Below, in pieces: positions 37,726 to 50,689 of a stretch of 64,000 nucleotides of DNA. Each line of letters begins with the position of its first letter. Position 1 is the stretch's first letter. Source of the stretch: Sabethes cyaneus. Taxonomy: Eukaryota; Arthropoda; Insecta; Diptera; Culicidae. Location: positions 283,001 through 347,000 of the forward strand of contig NC_071354.1 of NCBI RefSeq assembly GCF_943734655.1. Reading direction: 5' to 3'. The translations under genes and the position numbers were made by a program. A model generated the notes under the pieces. The model was not told where the DNA came from and did not search any database. It worked only from the letters and a program-made list of their open reading frames with translations.

Positions 37726-37942
<217 letters not shown>

Positions 37943-38514
37943 TTGAGAACTTCATCCGACAGGAATGTCTTAATGAATATATTCTTGATTGGGAAAAGCC
38001 GCCTTGAAATGCATACATAGCAGTTTTCAAGCCGGCATAAAAACTCAATATCTTTTCGTCTGGAGAAACAAAGGTCAATACAAAACACTAAACACAAAGT
38101 TACAAATATCGAACATTAACAAAAACTACCGCAAATCAAAAAATTAAAAGTTAAAATCAGCCTGGTTATACGCTAGAGCCAGTCGACGAACTGGTTCATG
38201 CTGGCTATAATTTGTGCGATGCGCGTTAAACCGAAGAAGCTGTTGATGGCGTTGTGGGCGACAAGGGCAATAAAGTTGAAGCATCGATAGGATGGTTGGA
38301 CAATCATAGCTACCGCCGAGGTTTTTTTGAGCAGTTCGAGCCATGATATCTTTACGTCGGCTTTCGAGGGGTTCCTATTAGGAGGCACAGGTCCGTATAG
38401 GGCGGTAGGTTGTTAGAATTTCTCCGTGGTAGTGTACGGCAAACCCTTAAAACAAAATGTACGCGTTCGATTTGTTTGAGTGTATTGAGCGGTCTCAATT
38501 TACCATAGAATAAA
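37943..38514. other. No recognised gene
   Basis: Overlapping minus-strand frames at 38144-38537 show no motif. Possibly transposon-derived, since it abuts a known repeat. Confidence 0.3.
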
Positions 38515-38785
38515 TTCTTGTCACCGGAAACACCCACATGCCAAATTTTGTTCTATTTGCTTGATTAGTTGTCGAGTTATGCAGAAATTTGTGTTTCATT
38601 TGTATGGGAGCCCCCCCTCTTAATGGGGGGAGGGATTTCTAACCATTACTAAAACCTTTCCTGGCCCCAAAACACCTCTACACGCATATTTTCATGCCGA
38701 TTGGCTCAGTAGTTTTCGATTCTATAAGGAACATACGGACAGACAGACAGACAGACAGAAATCCTTCTTTATAGGTATAGATATA
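38515..38785. mobile_element. Single unit of the 5420-6125 repeat with (GACA)n tail
   Basis: CCACATGCCAAATTTTG and TTGTATGGGAGCCCCCCC match the array unit in reverse. Then GATTGGCTCAGTAGTTTTCG, a GACAGACAGACAGACAG run and TTTATAGGTATAGAT follow, a 3' end style seen in insect LINE (RTE-like) copies. Confidence 0.5.
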
Positions 38786-38852
38786 CAGTTTATTATTGAA
38801 GAAATCTCCCTCATGATCCTTATTGTTTACCTTGCCCTACTAACATGATATA

Positions 38853-39132
38853 CACTCAAGTCACTTTTTACGCAAAGGATACGTTCCGCGTAAATTCCGA
38901 AATTCGCGTAAAAAATCAGAATTTCGCAAAACAAAAACTTTGTGGATTTCATAACTACGCGAAAAAATAGACGTTTTAAGCACATCCGCGTAAATTCCGA
39001 AAATCGCGTAAAAACCGCGTAAATTCCGAAATTCGCGTAAAAAAACCGCGTAAACAACGAAATTCGCGTAAAAAAAACCGCGTAAATTCCGAAGTCCTTG
39101 TAAAAATAGTCGCGTAAAAAGCGGCTTCAGTG
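38853..39132. mobile_element. MITE of the CACTSAAGTCGC family, copy a
   Basis: Ends CACTCAAGTCACTTTTTACG and GCGTAAAAAGCGGCTTCAGTG, TA on both sides. The interior holds at least five iterations of CGCGTAAATTCCGAAATT with its partial complement. Confidence 0.75.
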
Positions 39133-39134
39133 TA

Positions 39135-40489
39135 CTCTGTTTTCCAGTAACAACCATACTTGTTGGATTAGTTAGTGATAGATTACTTCTGATGGTTAAC
39201 GGCCGCCGATAAAGCCTAAAAATCAACGGCACATTGTGTACCAAACTTGCCCTGATATTGGTTAAGACTCAATGTCCCACGTAAATCTTTTAACAATCTA
39301 TCATTATTTTTCACTACTACTTTATTATCGTACTCAGCGTTGTAGTATATAGAAGCGAGTAACAACAACCATTATGCAGACGACACCTGTTTCTTGCTAT
39401 TTCTGAAAGCCTTTAGGCTACAACACGTCGACATCTTCATCAATATTGCCATCATCCGAAACACCCTTTCCGGGAGGGAAGTGTATCACGTTCCCTTCTC
39501 ATTAGCGTAATGGCAAACCGAGTGTTCTCGCCTTGGAGTTTGCACTTGCCAATCTACCACAGTGCCAGGATCGGCAAGTGTTTTTCTTTTAGAACAAAAG
39601 TACCGGTGTGGCGAGGATGAGCAATGCAAGTTGTAACTTTCAAGGCCAGCATACAATATAACGCTGTACAGCACTTCGTTTCGGGAGATAATATATGCAC
39701 AGTAACGGTAGGTGTTTCCAATAAGTTTAAATTAAACTTCTCACTATTTTCAGCTTGCCATTCATTTTCATCATTTTATGTTCGATATAATACCAACGAA
39801 TTGGAACGAGAATTGTTTTCGCTTTAAAATTATACTGTTTATGTTAATTTTCTGCATATTTATTAAGTTGTCAGCTGAATAAATCGTAAATAAATAAAGC
39901 GTAACATAAAGTTGATTGTATGATTGAAACATTTAGAATGATATTATGTACTCGAGTTTCTTCCCTAAGTGCTTGATTTCTTATACTTCCCAGTTCAAAG
40001 TAAAAACAAAAGTCCATCACTGCACTAGCGTTTCAAATTATTCCTGCATTCTGTATGCTTTTTCAGAAGAAACACGTATATTGCATCTAAATATTTGAGG
40101 TTTTCTAAGCCCAAACATGTTTTGTAGAATTGTTACCCCACCGCTGGGCACGCCTGTGAAGTTCATGGTCACCGGAAATCAATTATGTAGGGTACTAAAT
40201 GGGGAATGCAATGAAGCCAAAGCTCTAATCATCCCACCTACCTAGCGCCAAACTATAGTGATCGGTCCAGTATGTGGATTCCCATGTAGGTACAACAAAA
40301 ATACGTCGTTGTACCCCAATATACTAGACATTATGACAGATTGGATTACATATTTTTTTTTAGGAGTAAACAGTACCGTAAGTCTGCTAGCTAAGTAATT
40401 AAAATTCATTTCTACTTTTTATGTAGAAATTTCAGATCCTTTGAAAAAAAAAACAATTTAATATGATACAAGTATGCTATATCCTATAC
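39135..40489. other. No recognised feature
   Basis: Unassigned; frames at 39486-39827 on both strands overlap and show no motif. Confidence 0.3.
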
Positions 40490-40710
40490 AGTAGGATTTC
40501 GAATTTGGCACCAAATGCGTGTCGCCTGTGTTTTAATGTAAATGCTTTAGAAATTGACTAAATATCATTATTTAACGATTGCAACCATTTTATGTTTAAA
40601 AGTCCGCCAAGAGCTATCCGTCCGGTACAAATAAGTTGTTGATACCGTGCGGTAAGACGTAGTCCTACTGCAATAAGAATATTATTGTTCGAAACCACTT
40701 TTTACCTTTA
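40490..40710 (-). repeat. Dispersed repeat, partner of 9661-9930
   Basis: Reverse-complement match over GGCGACACGCATTTG, CCGGACGGATAGCTCTTGGC and TGCGGTAAGACGTAGTC. Confidence 0.6.
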
Positions 40711-40734
40711 TAACAAAGATTTAAAAATTAGTCG

Positions 40735-41230
40735 AAAAACACGAAATTGGTCCGAGGGTTTTACCGGTCAAAAGATATTAACTCTCGAACACTCGCGCCA
40801 ACTTTTGTAACACAGTTACTCGCGCGCACAATAACCTCAAACCAAAGAAAACATGCGCACTAGAGTTTTGATTGAGAAAACTTGGTTTTAGGTTTATCAA
40901 ACCTTTGGAATAGTTTCTAGAAATTGAAAGCTCTATCGTCTGGTGGAATTTAAATTTTGATTAATCCCCCTAAAAGTGAAATAAAAAAAAATTCTGCAGT
41001 GTCAATATAACACATTCATGTGTTTTACAAAGTTATAGAGCATATTATTACAAGAAATTTTGCTAAAAACAATAACCTTCTATCTCTGCAGCGAAGATAG
41101 AAAAATCTTATTTATTGTGTATGAATTTGTAAAATCAGTTTTTCTATTTTGGCTCTTTTTGTAATTGTTGTATGACTTTTTCATGTACTACAAAATTGTA
41201 CAAATGGTAAAAATACACAACTTTGCTGAA
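40735..41230 (+). repeat. Dispersed repeat shared with 57130-57421 and 58101-58170
   Basis: GTTACTCGCGCGCACA, GAGCATATTATTACAAGA, ACCTTCTATCTCT and TTTTTGTAATTGTTGTATG recur in the same order. The copy here is uninterrupted. Confidence 0.65.
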
Positions 41231-41865
41231 AATAGTATACCTCTATCCCAGTAAACCATTTGGTTTATATATCTCGATTGCAACTGAGATATACAAAATC
41301 ATATCTGAACGAAAAAGTTATATTTCACGCCATATAAGAGCATATATGTACCAAAGTGGAGGCGATATACGTGCGAAAATTTTGACAACTATTTGTAATT
41401 CTATTTTGCGCAGTTTTTATAACACGCGACTAAATACTCCTGAATATATGACATAGATATAATCAAATATTGCAATTGTCTATCCTGCTTTATAATTCAC
41501 AGTCATGAATTGTATATGAAGACACGCACGACTGCAAAACAACTTATTGTTCACTTCGATTTGACATACTCTAATCATTAGACAACTCCAATATGAAATT
41601 GACATGAAAACGATTTAATGTGAACTTTCTATTACGATTTTGTGTTATCTGGGATGTTTGCTTGTTTAGGAACTGTGGAGCTTTGATTATAAAAAATCCC
41701 CTAATTACTCGACTACCAGCAGACGGATACATTTTAAACATTTTACATTTGCTGATAGTTTTGCTGCATACAGACACCATTTTTCAATATGAAGAAACAA
41801 GAGAAAATTTCAGTTGGTGCCAAATTCTGGTACACCTTACATGCTGATTGCTTCGTTTTTGTAAT
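41231..41865. other. No recognised feature
   Basis: Short frames on both strands at 41571-41847 overlap; nothing supports coding. Confidence 0.35.
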
Positions 41866-42060
41866 GGCGGTTTATGCTGATCTATTTTCCCAACAATTAA
41901 AATTATTAATGCATTGAATAATTATGATATTTTGCTCATAATAAGTTTATTGGAGAATATACGTTAGTTAAACAACGATTTGTAATTTTTTAACAATATG
42001 GCGTAGGAAAACCTACACGTGTTGTACAAAATACAACAGCGTGAGTAACCGAAGGTTAAT
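41866..42060 (-). repeat. Dispersed repeat, partner of 60481-60681
   Basis: Reverse-complement match: CCTTCGGTTACTC..GCTGTTGTATTTTGTACAAC at one end and ATAGANCAGCATAAACCG at the other. Confidence 0.6.
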
Positions 42061-42126
42061 AAAAACTGATTAAAATTATTCAAGAAAACTCTATTGATGT
42101 GAATCAAATAGAATGGCATTACAGGA

Positions 42127-42669
42127 AATTATGCATAGTTCAAAAACCTACAAACTAGACCTTTACTAGGCAATGTATATGTTAAAGAATAAGATTTCCT
42201 CTCACAACTTACTTTTATTTGCACTTATTCAGATTAATAACAACTTACTTATCCTTACTCAGCAATTTCATGAAAAAAGGATCTACCAAAATTTAAAAAT
42301 GTTCCTATTTTGTTCAAATTTTGTAAACTTATTCAATTTTCAAAAATTTTATGTAAACCAACGCGCTACGCAACGCTAACCAACAGACGAAGACGTGTCG
42401 ATTTCTATCTCAAATAGCAAGTAAGACCGTATAACAAAGGTTCCTTTCACCACTAGGTGGATTAAATCGGGTTTTTTGATGAACATACTGGGGACATCAT
42501 TTTTTCGTCATTTAAAGTAGGTATGCAGAAACTGATTGATATTCAAGCATATTTTTGGAAGTGAAACATCTGTGTTGCCAAAATCGAAACATGCCAAATT
42601 CGAAATCAAACTGTATACCTATAGGTATATATACCTACAGATTTCAAGGAAAAAGAAAGTGTGTGTCTA
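42127..42669. other. Unassigned repeats
   Basis: 42280-42350 resembles 48790-48840 (AAATTTAAAAATG..TTTTGTTCAAATT); 42440-42470 is the CACCACTAGGTGGATTAAATC segment seen elsewhere in mosquito repeats. Confidence 0.35.
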
Positions 42670-42826
42670 CAGAGACTACAGGTTACAGAGGCGACAAGGC
42701 ACTCAAAATCCGCTAAATTTTGAGTTGAAACGGAGAGTACCATCACAAATAACGGTAACTCACCGTTATGATTCCAAATTTAGCGGTTTTTAAGTACCTT
42801 GTCGCCTCTGTAATCTATAGTCTCTG
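42670..42826. mobile_element. 157-bp MITE with about 50-bp inverted ends
   Basis: Left CAGAGACTACAGGTTACAGA, right complement TCTGTAATCTATAGTCTCTG; the arms continue through GGCGACAAGG..CCGCTAAATTT. TA flanks both sides. Confidence 0.8.
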
Positions 42827-43159
42827 TAGTGTCGTCACGTGTCCTATGGTTGCGGGATCTCGAAAGAAGTTCATTGTACTTTGTACATACAACCTTGTTA
42901 AATGATCAAATAGATTGATCCTCTGAGGTTTTAAGCTCATACACACATACAAGAAATTAATTGTATGCAAAAATTTATAATTTACAACCGTAAATATTCG
43001 AAAAAATCTCATATATTCAATGCAAATCAATTTTATGTGAACTTCTTGTTTAATATAATTGGGTTTGATTAATATTTGCAACATCAACTTGGTTAGTTGC
43101 GGCACTTTGCGTATTTGATACTAGCATTTTATACCCATTCTGTGTATAACTACATACCA

Positions 43160-43381
43160 AGCAAAGCAAAGCAAAGCCTAGGTGCTACATTCTGTTATCG
43201 AAACTTGACCTTCTGTTTTTATACGACAGACTTCGCAGCCAGCTCTTAGAGTACAGGACAATTGCAGGGCCAGTTGCTACGATCCTATTGACCCCAAACA
43301 GCCTCTCCCAGCCGAGATTCGAACCTACGACGACTGGCTTATTAGGCCAGCGTCATACCTCGAAGCCAACTGGGAGGCTAC
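43160..43381 (-). mobile_element. tRNA-related SINE with target duplication
   Basis: A 12-bp duplication AACTACATACCA flanks it (43148-43159, 43382-43393). On the minus strand the head folds like a tRNA: GCCTCCCAG pairs with CTGGGAG, the anticodon-type loop is CTAATAA (Ile-like), and GGTTCGAATC serves as B box. The 3' tail is a GCTTTGCTTTGCT run. Degenerate relatives lie at 540-723, 4318-4432, 45115-45215 and 53400-53560. Confidence 0.8.
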
Positions 43382-43393
43382 AACTACATACCA

Positions 43394-45114
43394 CACATGC
43401 CATATAGTTAACCATAAAATACAAAGAAATATACTCTGTTATGCATAAACTCATGAAATCTCCCAATTTTTTTTGCCGCATGGTTGAAATGACAATGTAA
43501 AAAAGGTAGATAAAAACGGGTGCAACATGTAGACAAAATCGGGAGTAGATTCAATAAGGTGCAGATATAATCGGTATACCACTGTAGTGGCGTGGACCTT
43601 TGACGCGAAATTGATTCTAATGAATTGTTTGCGTGCCAGCAAGCAATTCAAAAAATCAAACATGCGATGTTAGAAAATACTGAATACATGCCTTTAGTTA
43701 CACTTGCAGGATGTTTAGGCATTATTTTTCATATTTCGCGTTAAAGTGTTAAGTATCCTGCATTATATTCAACATGTTTGTTGTTAGTTTGAAGGGTTGC
43801 TTGCATTTTGATTTACTTGTCTATTTCATTGTATCAGAAATTCAGATGGCATGAAAATAGCTAGTACGGAATGGCTTGCTTGTTCTGCGAATATCCTGCT
43901 ATCTATATCGTTTTAAGGAACATCAAAGTAAACAGAAATACTTAACGAAAACAGATAATAATAAACGGCAATCCACTCCATCACTCTTTGCTCGTTCAAA
44001 TTCATACAGTAAAATTTTTATCAGTTGTGACTCAATCCATAGCCAACTTATCACCCCACCAGCGTCACGGAAAGTTGAACTCCTTTTTGGCACAAAAAAA
44101 AAAGCATACTAAAAGATGTAACAGAAAAAATGCATATTCAATTTGCTCACTTGGGCAAATGAGTCAAGTCGAGAGCTGTAAAATAAAACCGAATGTGCAT
44201 TGGCAAACGTAGTTCATATACTTCCTGTGCAAATGTAGTTCAAAACTATTACTGCATTCTCCAGCCATCGCTTCTAGATGAACCGCGTATGTGGCGCATA
44301 ATGGATTCGCTCTGGTCATAATATAGCCAATAAACTCCAAAAATGTCTAAGTCTTTGTGTTCTCTTTTTCTCGAAGATGGCTCATTCGAATTACGCACTA
44401 CTTGTTTAGTCCATAAGGTTTTTGGATCACTGTTGAATATTATTCAAAATTATTAGGGAAAGCGCGAAAATTTTCTAACTCAACTCACTTTTTGTGGACG
44501 TCCTTGTGCTGATACCCTTATATCAAACAACAAATTGTTTCACTGCCTATTCTATGAATGTAATGAAGGATGACGTTTAATTTGTAACACAATTTTTTTT
44601 GAATTTTCAGTTTTTTGAATTGCTGCTTTGGGAGATTTTACCACGTCGCAACACTCTTAGGCCTTCTAGCAATAAGCTGGTAAAATAAGAATAGAATTCA
44701 GAAACTCTTTAACTTTGGAGCCGTGTTTGACAGGGTAGCGTTTGAATATTTAGCGCGTTATATACAGTTAGGAGGTTTAATAAAGTCGTATTTTATTTGT
44801 GATTGGCGGTTTCCAAATCGAATTGCAAGTAACAAGTCGTATTTTCCATAAAAAAAATCTGGAGAAAACTCTTTAGTAAAACCTTGTATGCTCGTTACAA
44901 TAATTTTGTGCAGTATTTTAACATACATATTCTATTTGTAAATAGTTATTGAAACAGCTGTTATAGTTAGTTTCCTCGAACACTTCTGAAATAAGGCGTT
45001 TGCGTCGAGCGCGATATATGCGGTCTGAATCATTGGAGATGGCGTTAGTGGTATCATCCTTTACTGTGTATATACGAACCTCCTTCTATGCCCAGTCTTG
45101 AGTTCTGGAGTCTT
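43394..45114. other. No recognised feature
   Basis: AT-rich, short frames only. Confidence 0.35.
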
Positions 45115-45215
45115 CGCTAGTTGCTACACTTGGTTACCGAAACTTGATCTTCTATTTGTGTGCTGGTGCTACGATCCTATTGACTCTAACCGCCTCTCCC
45201 AGCCGAGATTCGAAT
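45115..45215 (-). mobile_element. SINE remnant
   Basis: Retains GGTGCTACGATCCTATTGAC and CCTCTCCCAGCCGAGATTCG of the SINE at 43160-43381. Confidence 0.55.
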
Positions 45216-45584
45216 ATACGCTCCATACAAACATGAAGAAACGAATGTTTTCAATATTTTTACGATCACAAAAAAATTTAAATTTCAGTCTAATATATTT
45301 CATAAAAAGCCCATTTAAATATCTTTTATTTCATATCAAAATCATTGAAATTGGTTCTGGGTGCAAGTGTGATGATTTTTGTAAAACAAAGCCATTTGTT
45401 GTTTGAGCAGCATATTTCTCACAATTGTGTGTCTGTTCGAAACACAAGAAGACGCGATTTAATTAACTTAACCATAAAAAGGCAGGCATTTATTATTATT
45501 TGTAACTCTGACTAATATTAAATTTGTTGCCAAACAAGGTATCAACAAGGTAATTTTATACGATTGTTTTAGTTCTGCTTCCAG

Positions 45585-45809
45585 AATAGCGACTCTGTGG
45601 TCAAAATTTATTCTTCCTGGATACACTATTCGCTAGTTTACGCTTCGTTACACTGCGGCACTAGCACTAGCAGCGCTGCCAACCCACAGCTGGTTGGCTT
45701 GTCGGACTGGACGGAAAAGATTGCAGCGCACCGTTTGCTAGTCTCATACGAAAGTAAGGCACCAGAAAGCGGTGCGCTACAGGAAAATCGACAGCCTGGC
45801 ACGCGTTAG
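45585..45809 (+). CDS. Possible isolated terminal coding exon, product unknown
   Basis: A pyrimidine-rich tract ending TGCTTCCAG leads into 74 open codons and a TAG. Unlike the surrounding DNA, third positions here often end in G or C, which suggests coding selection. The peptide begins NSDSVVKIYSSW and ends ENRQPGTR; I recognise no family. It has no start codon of its own, so it would be the last exon of a gene whose other exons I did not find. A 3' UTR or chance open frame is equally possible. AATAAA sequences occur a few hundred bases downstream. Confidence 0.2.
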   Translation, partial: NSDSVVKIYSSWIHYSLVYASLHCGTSTSSAANPQLVGLSDWTEKIAAHRLLVSYESKAPESGALQENRQPGTR

Positions 45810-46878
45810 AGCGATGCTAATTCATGGTACTTGAATGAATGGCTTCTGTGAGTGCAGCGAAGCGTATAGTTTGAAGTTTTATTTTTGATTGAAATAGTAA
45901 AAGCAAAATTTTTTTATCAATGAACGTGACGAAGCGCGAGGGTGCAAGCAAACCGATGAGATACTTATTTCCTTTATTTTTTGTGAATTTTCATTTAGAA
46001 AATCATTTGAACAATTTGAAAAGTCATACGAATAATTGTAATACTGGTGAGCGGAGAAACAGATGTCATTATAGTAGTGAATACCATAAAACAAATAAAA
46101 CTATTGATAGTAGCCCAAGTTTTCCATTAGATCTTTTGATCTTCAGATTTTTTAATCAATTTTTTTAATGATAGCCTTAGCAAATGTGTGTAAAAAAATT
46201 ATGCTTTAAAATGTCCGTAATATAATTTCTTATACACTAATAAAGCGAAATATTTGGTTTTATTATTAAGATATATTTACTTATGTGTTTATTTATTAAT
46301 GTATTTGTTAGTTTATTATCTATATTGTTTGAATTTGGCAAGCAAAGGTCAACAGTTCCCTTTTAAACATAAAATACAGGTTTCTTGAAACTCGTCATTT
46401 GTTTCCATTTTGTGTTGTAACATTTCAAAACGTGACACCGATACGGTTAATAAATTTTTAATTTTCCCCAACTGTCTTTCGATGGTTGAAAGCCACGCTT
46501 CGTAGTGAATACATTGCATGTATCCTGCCATCATCGCCATCGTTAGTCGTTTTTCTCTTGGGACTTGAAAATGTGACTCGCTGCCTACTATAAGAATATG
46601 TTACCTAAAGTTATACGTCGTTATGCTTCAAACTTTACTATCACATTGAGAATGGTACGTGACTTCGTTCGCAGCCGAGCAATGATCATAATCATGCTTC
46701 ATTCCGATGACGACTACATCCCCGCGGGGCGACATTCGTTGGTGGGGTTTTTATTTTTGCGGTTCCACTGGATGCCTCAGCCATTAGAATTGCTGAAATC
46801 GTTTAAGCATTGCAGGTTGGTAGATACACAATGGAAACAGACGCAAACAGGTTGTCTCTGTTTCCAGACTAGGATAAA
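45810..46878. other. No recognised feature
   Basis: The 94-codon frame at 46598-46882 runs into a TTAA element and shows no motif. Confidence 0.3.
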
Positions 46879-46882
46879 TTAA

Positions 46883-47277
46883 CCATTAGTGGACCCTGTA
46901 ATGCTTGAGTTGTCTTCTTATATGAATTATTTTGAGCTGATAACGCTAAATACCCAACCGATGACACTTACAATTTTAGTAACTTTCGACCAAACCTAAA
47001 AAAACGACCGGGTCCACTACAGGAATTCTAGTGCATTTTGCATGGAGAGGGTTCACTAATGGCGACGTTTTTTGTACCGTGTACCATATAATGGATCCTC
47101 TCTTGTTAGAAATGTCGATTTTAAGACAATAATAATTAAATGCTGCTAATCTTTTATGAACTACAATGTGTGTTATGTATAGCACTTTCTGTTTTATGTC
47201 ATATATTCTCAGGTATAAGAAGTACAAGCTAATAAACGTCGAACTTGTACCATTATAGGTGAAGGGTCCACTATAGG
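46883..47277. mobile_element. TTAA-flanked MITE (piggyBac-like)
   Basis: TTAA at 46879-46882 and 47278-47281 flanks inverted ends CCATTAGTGGACCCT and AGGGTCCACTATAGG. TTAA duplication and a C-rich end are hallmarks of piggyBac-type elements. No transposase frame in 395 bp. Confidence 0.7.
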
Positions 47278-47281
47278 TTAA

Positions 47282-47900
47282 CTAACCCACCCTAATTTTT
47301 TAAATTTATTTTATCAATTTATTTTTTTCTCGCGATGAATGAAACAATGAAACGTGAACAATTTAGTAAATATTTAGCATCTCAACTGTTACCGCTAATA
47401 AGTCTTTGTTTAGGGATATTGCTGAATTGTACAGGGTAATTTAATTCGCAACTGTTGACGTCTTTATTTCCAGTAGGGGAAAAGTTAGGGAAAGCTAGCG
47501 AGATTGAATCTCAATCTGTTTATAGATAGCGCGTCGTTAGAAAGGGGGAACTAGCATTCATAAAACATTCGTCTAAGATGGAGATAAATCTGAATGAAAA
47601 AGAATATGAACCGAGAAATGAGCTGATCTAGCGCAGACACCAATATAAAGATTGATTGCTAATGATAACAGGATGTAATTTGCCGTTCCATTTATTGGTA
47701 CGCTTCGTTTGCAGAAGCAATTTTGCTACAAAAAGCATTTCTCTAATCATTTTCAGAGATAGTATTACATATTTCATTTCGATGAATTGTGGGGAACTAT
47801 AAGTTTCGTTCTTTTCTAAAACAAATTAAAGATTTATTGAATTTATTTCTCGCTTTTTTTCATCGAAACGAACTGTATCATTAGTGAGTTTTGTATACTA
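47282..47900. other. No recognised feature
   Basis: AT-rich DNA. Confidence 0.35.
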
Positions 47901-47902
47901 TA

Positions 47903-48209
47903 GAGTAAGGCGAGGCATAAGTGATGAGATATAAGAAGTACAATAGTTATGTTATATTTAATATTGATGCAACAACTCAATATCTTCACATTCAACTACG
48001 AACTATTTGCAATAATGGTATTATACAAAACAAATTCTCCATTTTTTCTCCGGTTCGCACATTTGTCCCATCACGATTTTCGCGGGGTAAAGCTTAATTC
48101 TATGAAATTAGCGCAATAGTAGCAATCCATACTAAAATTATCAAATTGTATGGAATGATAAATCATTGAATCCCGCTCTTACCCCGGCGCAATTAGCCAC
48201 TTCTTACTC
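47903..48209. mobile_element. MITE with GAGTAAG ends
   Basis: TA-flanked GAGTAAGGCGAGGCATAAGT at the left; the right end complement begins GAGTAAGAAGTGGCTAATTG. The interior repeats TCATCAC/GTGATGA motifs. Confidence 0.5.
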
Positions 48210-48882
48210 TATTATTGAATATGAGTATATTGAATATGTTGATATACATAATTAAACGGCTGTTATACATACAAATATCAAGTCATCGAGCGAGCCGAAG
48301 ATTCGATAAAAAGTATGTTAACTATCCATTATCATTCAACAACTAATGGCTAGATAAGATCGAAGTAGATTGTTTCAAGACACGTTTTCAGTGACATTTT
48401 GGGCACATCGCGTGATTTAAACCGGGAAGCACTTATATTTTCCAATAATGAATCATTATAGTTTAGGGAATTTGGATACTGAAATAACTGTTAGAAGAAG
48501 GTTGTCAGGTATATTTTGCAAGTACATCAATTACCTTCACATAATTTTTCTCCTGGCTTCGTATTGGCTCATAACCAAACTTTCCTGAGTTTAAACTTTT
48601 TTCACTTTAAAGGTGCAGAGAGGCGCAATTTTGAAATTTTGACGAATCAAAGATTTATGAGCCTTACTGGCGAACATTAAAAAATGGCTCATTTGGCGAT
48701 ATATTTTACACATGTCACATAATAAACAGATCGAGGTTAAAAACTGTCAACTGTCTTCATAGAGATGTGATCCTGTGAAAGGACCAAATTTAAAAATGCT
48801 CCGATTTTGTTCAAATTTGTTCCTTTTTGAAAAATTTTAGACCCTTACCTTTATATTTACTTAGGGGCTCCTTTAAAAGTTA

Positions 48883-49096
48883 GGGTACTTACAAAAATCG
48901 TCATTTTGGCTAACCTTGTTCCTTTGGTGATTCAATGTTTCTGTAATTATAGGAAATTTTGAGCTCCAATTAAATATTTTACCTGAAAAGTACGTTGAAA
49001 TACCTTACATTAGGAATTAAAATCTGTACAGTGGCTCAAAAGTTTTAAAATTTTGAAGAAAATAAGGCCGAGAAACAACGATTTTTGTGGTCACCC
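48883..49096. mobile_element. MITE-like element with TAGGGT..ACCCTA ends
   Basis: Left GGGTACTTACAAAAATCGT, right complement ACGATTTTTGTGGTCACCC with TA at both borders. Flanking sequence at 48790-48840 and 49097-49150 is also repetitive, so it may be the core of a larger repeat. Confidence 0.45.
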
Positions 49097-49150
49097 TAAC
49101 TTAGAAAGCGGCACTCTAAGCACGAAATAGAAAAAGTATAGGTCCACATT

Positions 49151-50687
49151 ATTTTTATAATGGTAGTCTTTACAATAGACGAAGGGAACGGTATAAGTAA
49201 GTATAAATATTCCGCAACAAAATATTATTATTCTTATTAATAAGCTTATGCTTGGCGAATGTTCTGTTCATATATTTGGAAATCTTTGAAAATGAGCCAC
49301 AGGCTATATTTTGGGTGTATTGCCCTTTTTGGCAGTAACAGCAACAGAACGAAGTGTTAGTAATCGCTATAAACAAAATCAATTTTACTATAACCTCCTG
49401 ATTCTATCGGATGTGATACAATGTTTCAACTCGTCCAACTCCTAATTGTATTTTATCAATAACTAGAGCACAGTAATCAACTAAAAAGCCATACCTTACT
49501 TCACTATTTCAAAATCAATTAATCGATTTTAAATAAGGAAACAGTCAAACTACTAGTCTGTTGTCCTTTTTGTTATACGTATAGTATGTTATATCTGCAA
49601 TTTTGTTTCATTCAATTTTTCAAACGATACTCAAAGTCTCCATTATCCCGCACTTAGCAACATCTTATTTAGGAGCGAAAAGGAAATGACAGAAAATTGC
49701 TTCAGTTTTTTGTGTATCTGCTTCATAAAGCATGAAAGCCAATGCGCGCACAACAATCTGAACACGAATTTGAAGAAAGTTCTCATCCCAGCCAGATTCT
49801 CCTTTCATCACTTTTCATGTTGACAACTCACCCTCTGCCGTTTTCGAATTGGTACAAACGATAGATTATGCAACTTTACGATTGCATAAAGCGAAAATTG
49901 AATTCAATCCAACGCTTTTATGTGCTAGCGAACGAGAAATGGTGGCAATAGCGGACCCTTCGTTACGAATGACAAATTACAGGACACGATACAAAGAGCA
50001 ATTAAAAGTTAATTGAATAATTTGAATAGAAGTGTAATTTTTTTCATTTGACGTCCGAGTTACTAAGCGAATGCGATCGGGTTGATGCAGTTTGATTTGC
50101 ACGCTAAATAATAAAAGCTTTACCACGAATGCAAAGATAAAAAAAATCGTAAAATTGCACCAATGGTTCCAACAACGAAAGTTGAACCATCCTCAATTAC
50201 CAACTTTCTGTAGATAGCTAAGTGACAGTTGTAAAGTAATTAAGTGTTATTATAATAACAATTCTTATTAATGTACATTTGGTAAATGTCTTGATATAAT
50301 TTTCACGTGCATTTTATTATTGGGATGTTATTTTTGCAGATTAGTAGTTTTCTAGATTTTTGAACCAATGAACTAGAAATTTATTTCTGTGGTACCTATC
50401 AGGTTTGCTCTATCTTAGTGGAGTTATGGAATCCCCCGAATAAGGTGATGGGCGGTGCTATACGCCCAACGCATATCGCCCGATAAACCAGATAGGTACT
50501 CAGCTATTCATAAACTGATAAAGTTGATTTTGGTAGTTGACTCGGTTATAGTAGATACTAAAAATGTACCAAAATTCAACTTTATTGATCAATGGGTAAC
50601 TAAGAAATCGCCTTGGGCGTTCAGCAGCACCACCTACCGCCTTATTCGAGGGGCTGGTGTAGTTGTAAGCGTTGTAAGTTGAAAACG
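49151..50687. other. No recognised feature
   Basis: Single-copy-looking; short frames only. Confidence 0.35.
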
Positions 50688-50689
50688 TA

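Noticed and set aside
43290..43378. Apparent minus-strand tRNA-Ile (AAT)
   Set aside because: It is the head of a 222-bp SINE with a repeat tail and 12-bp target duplication.
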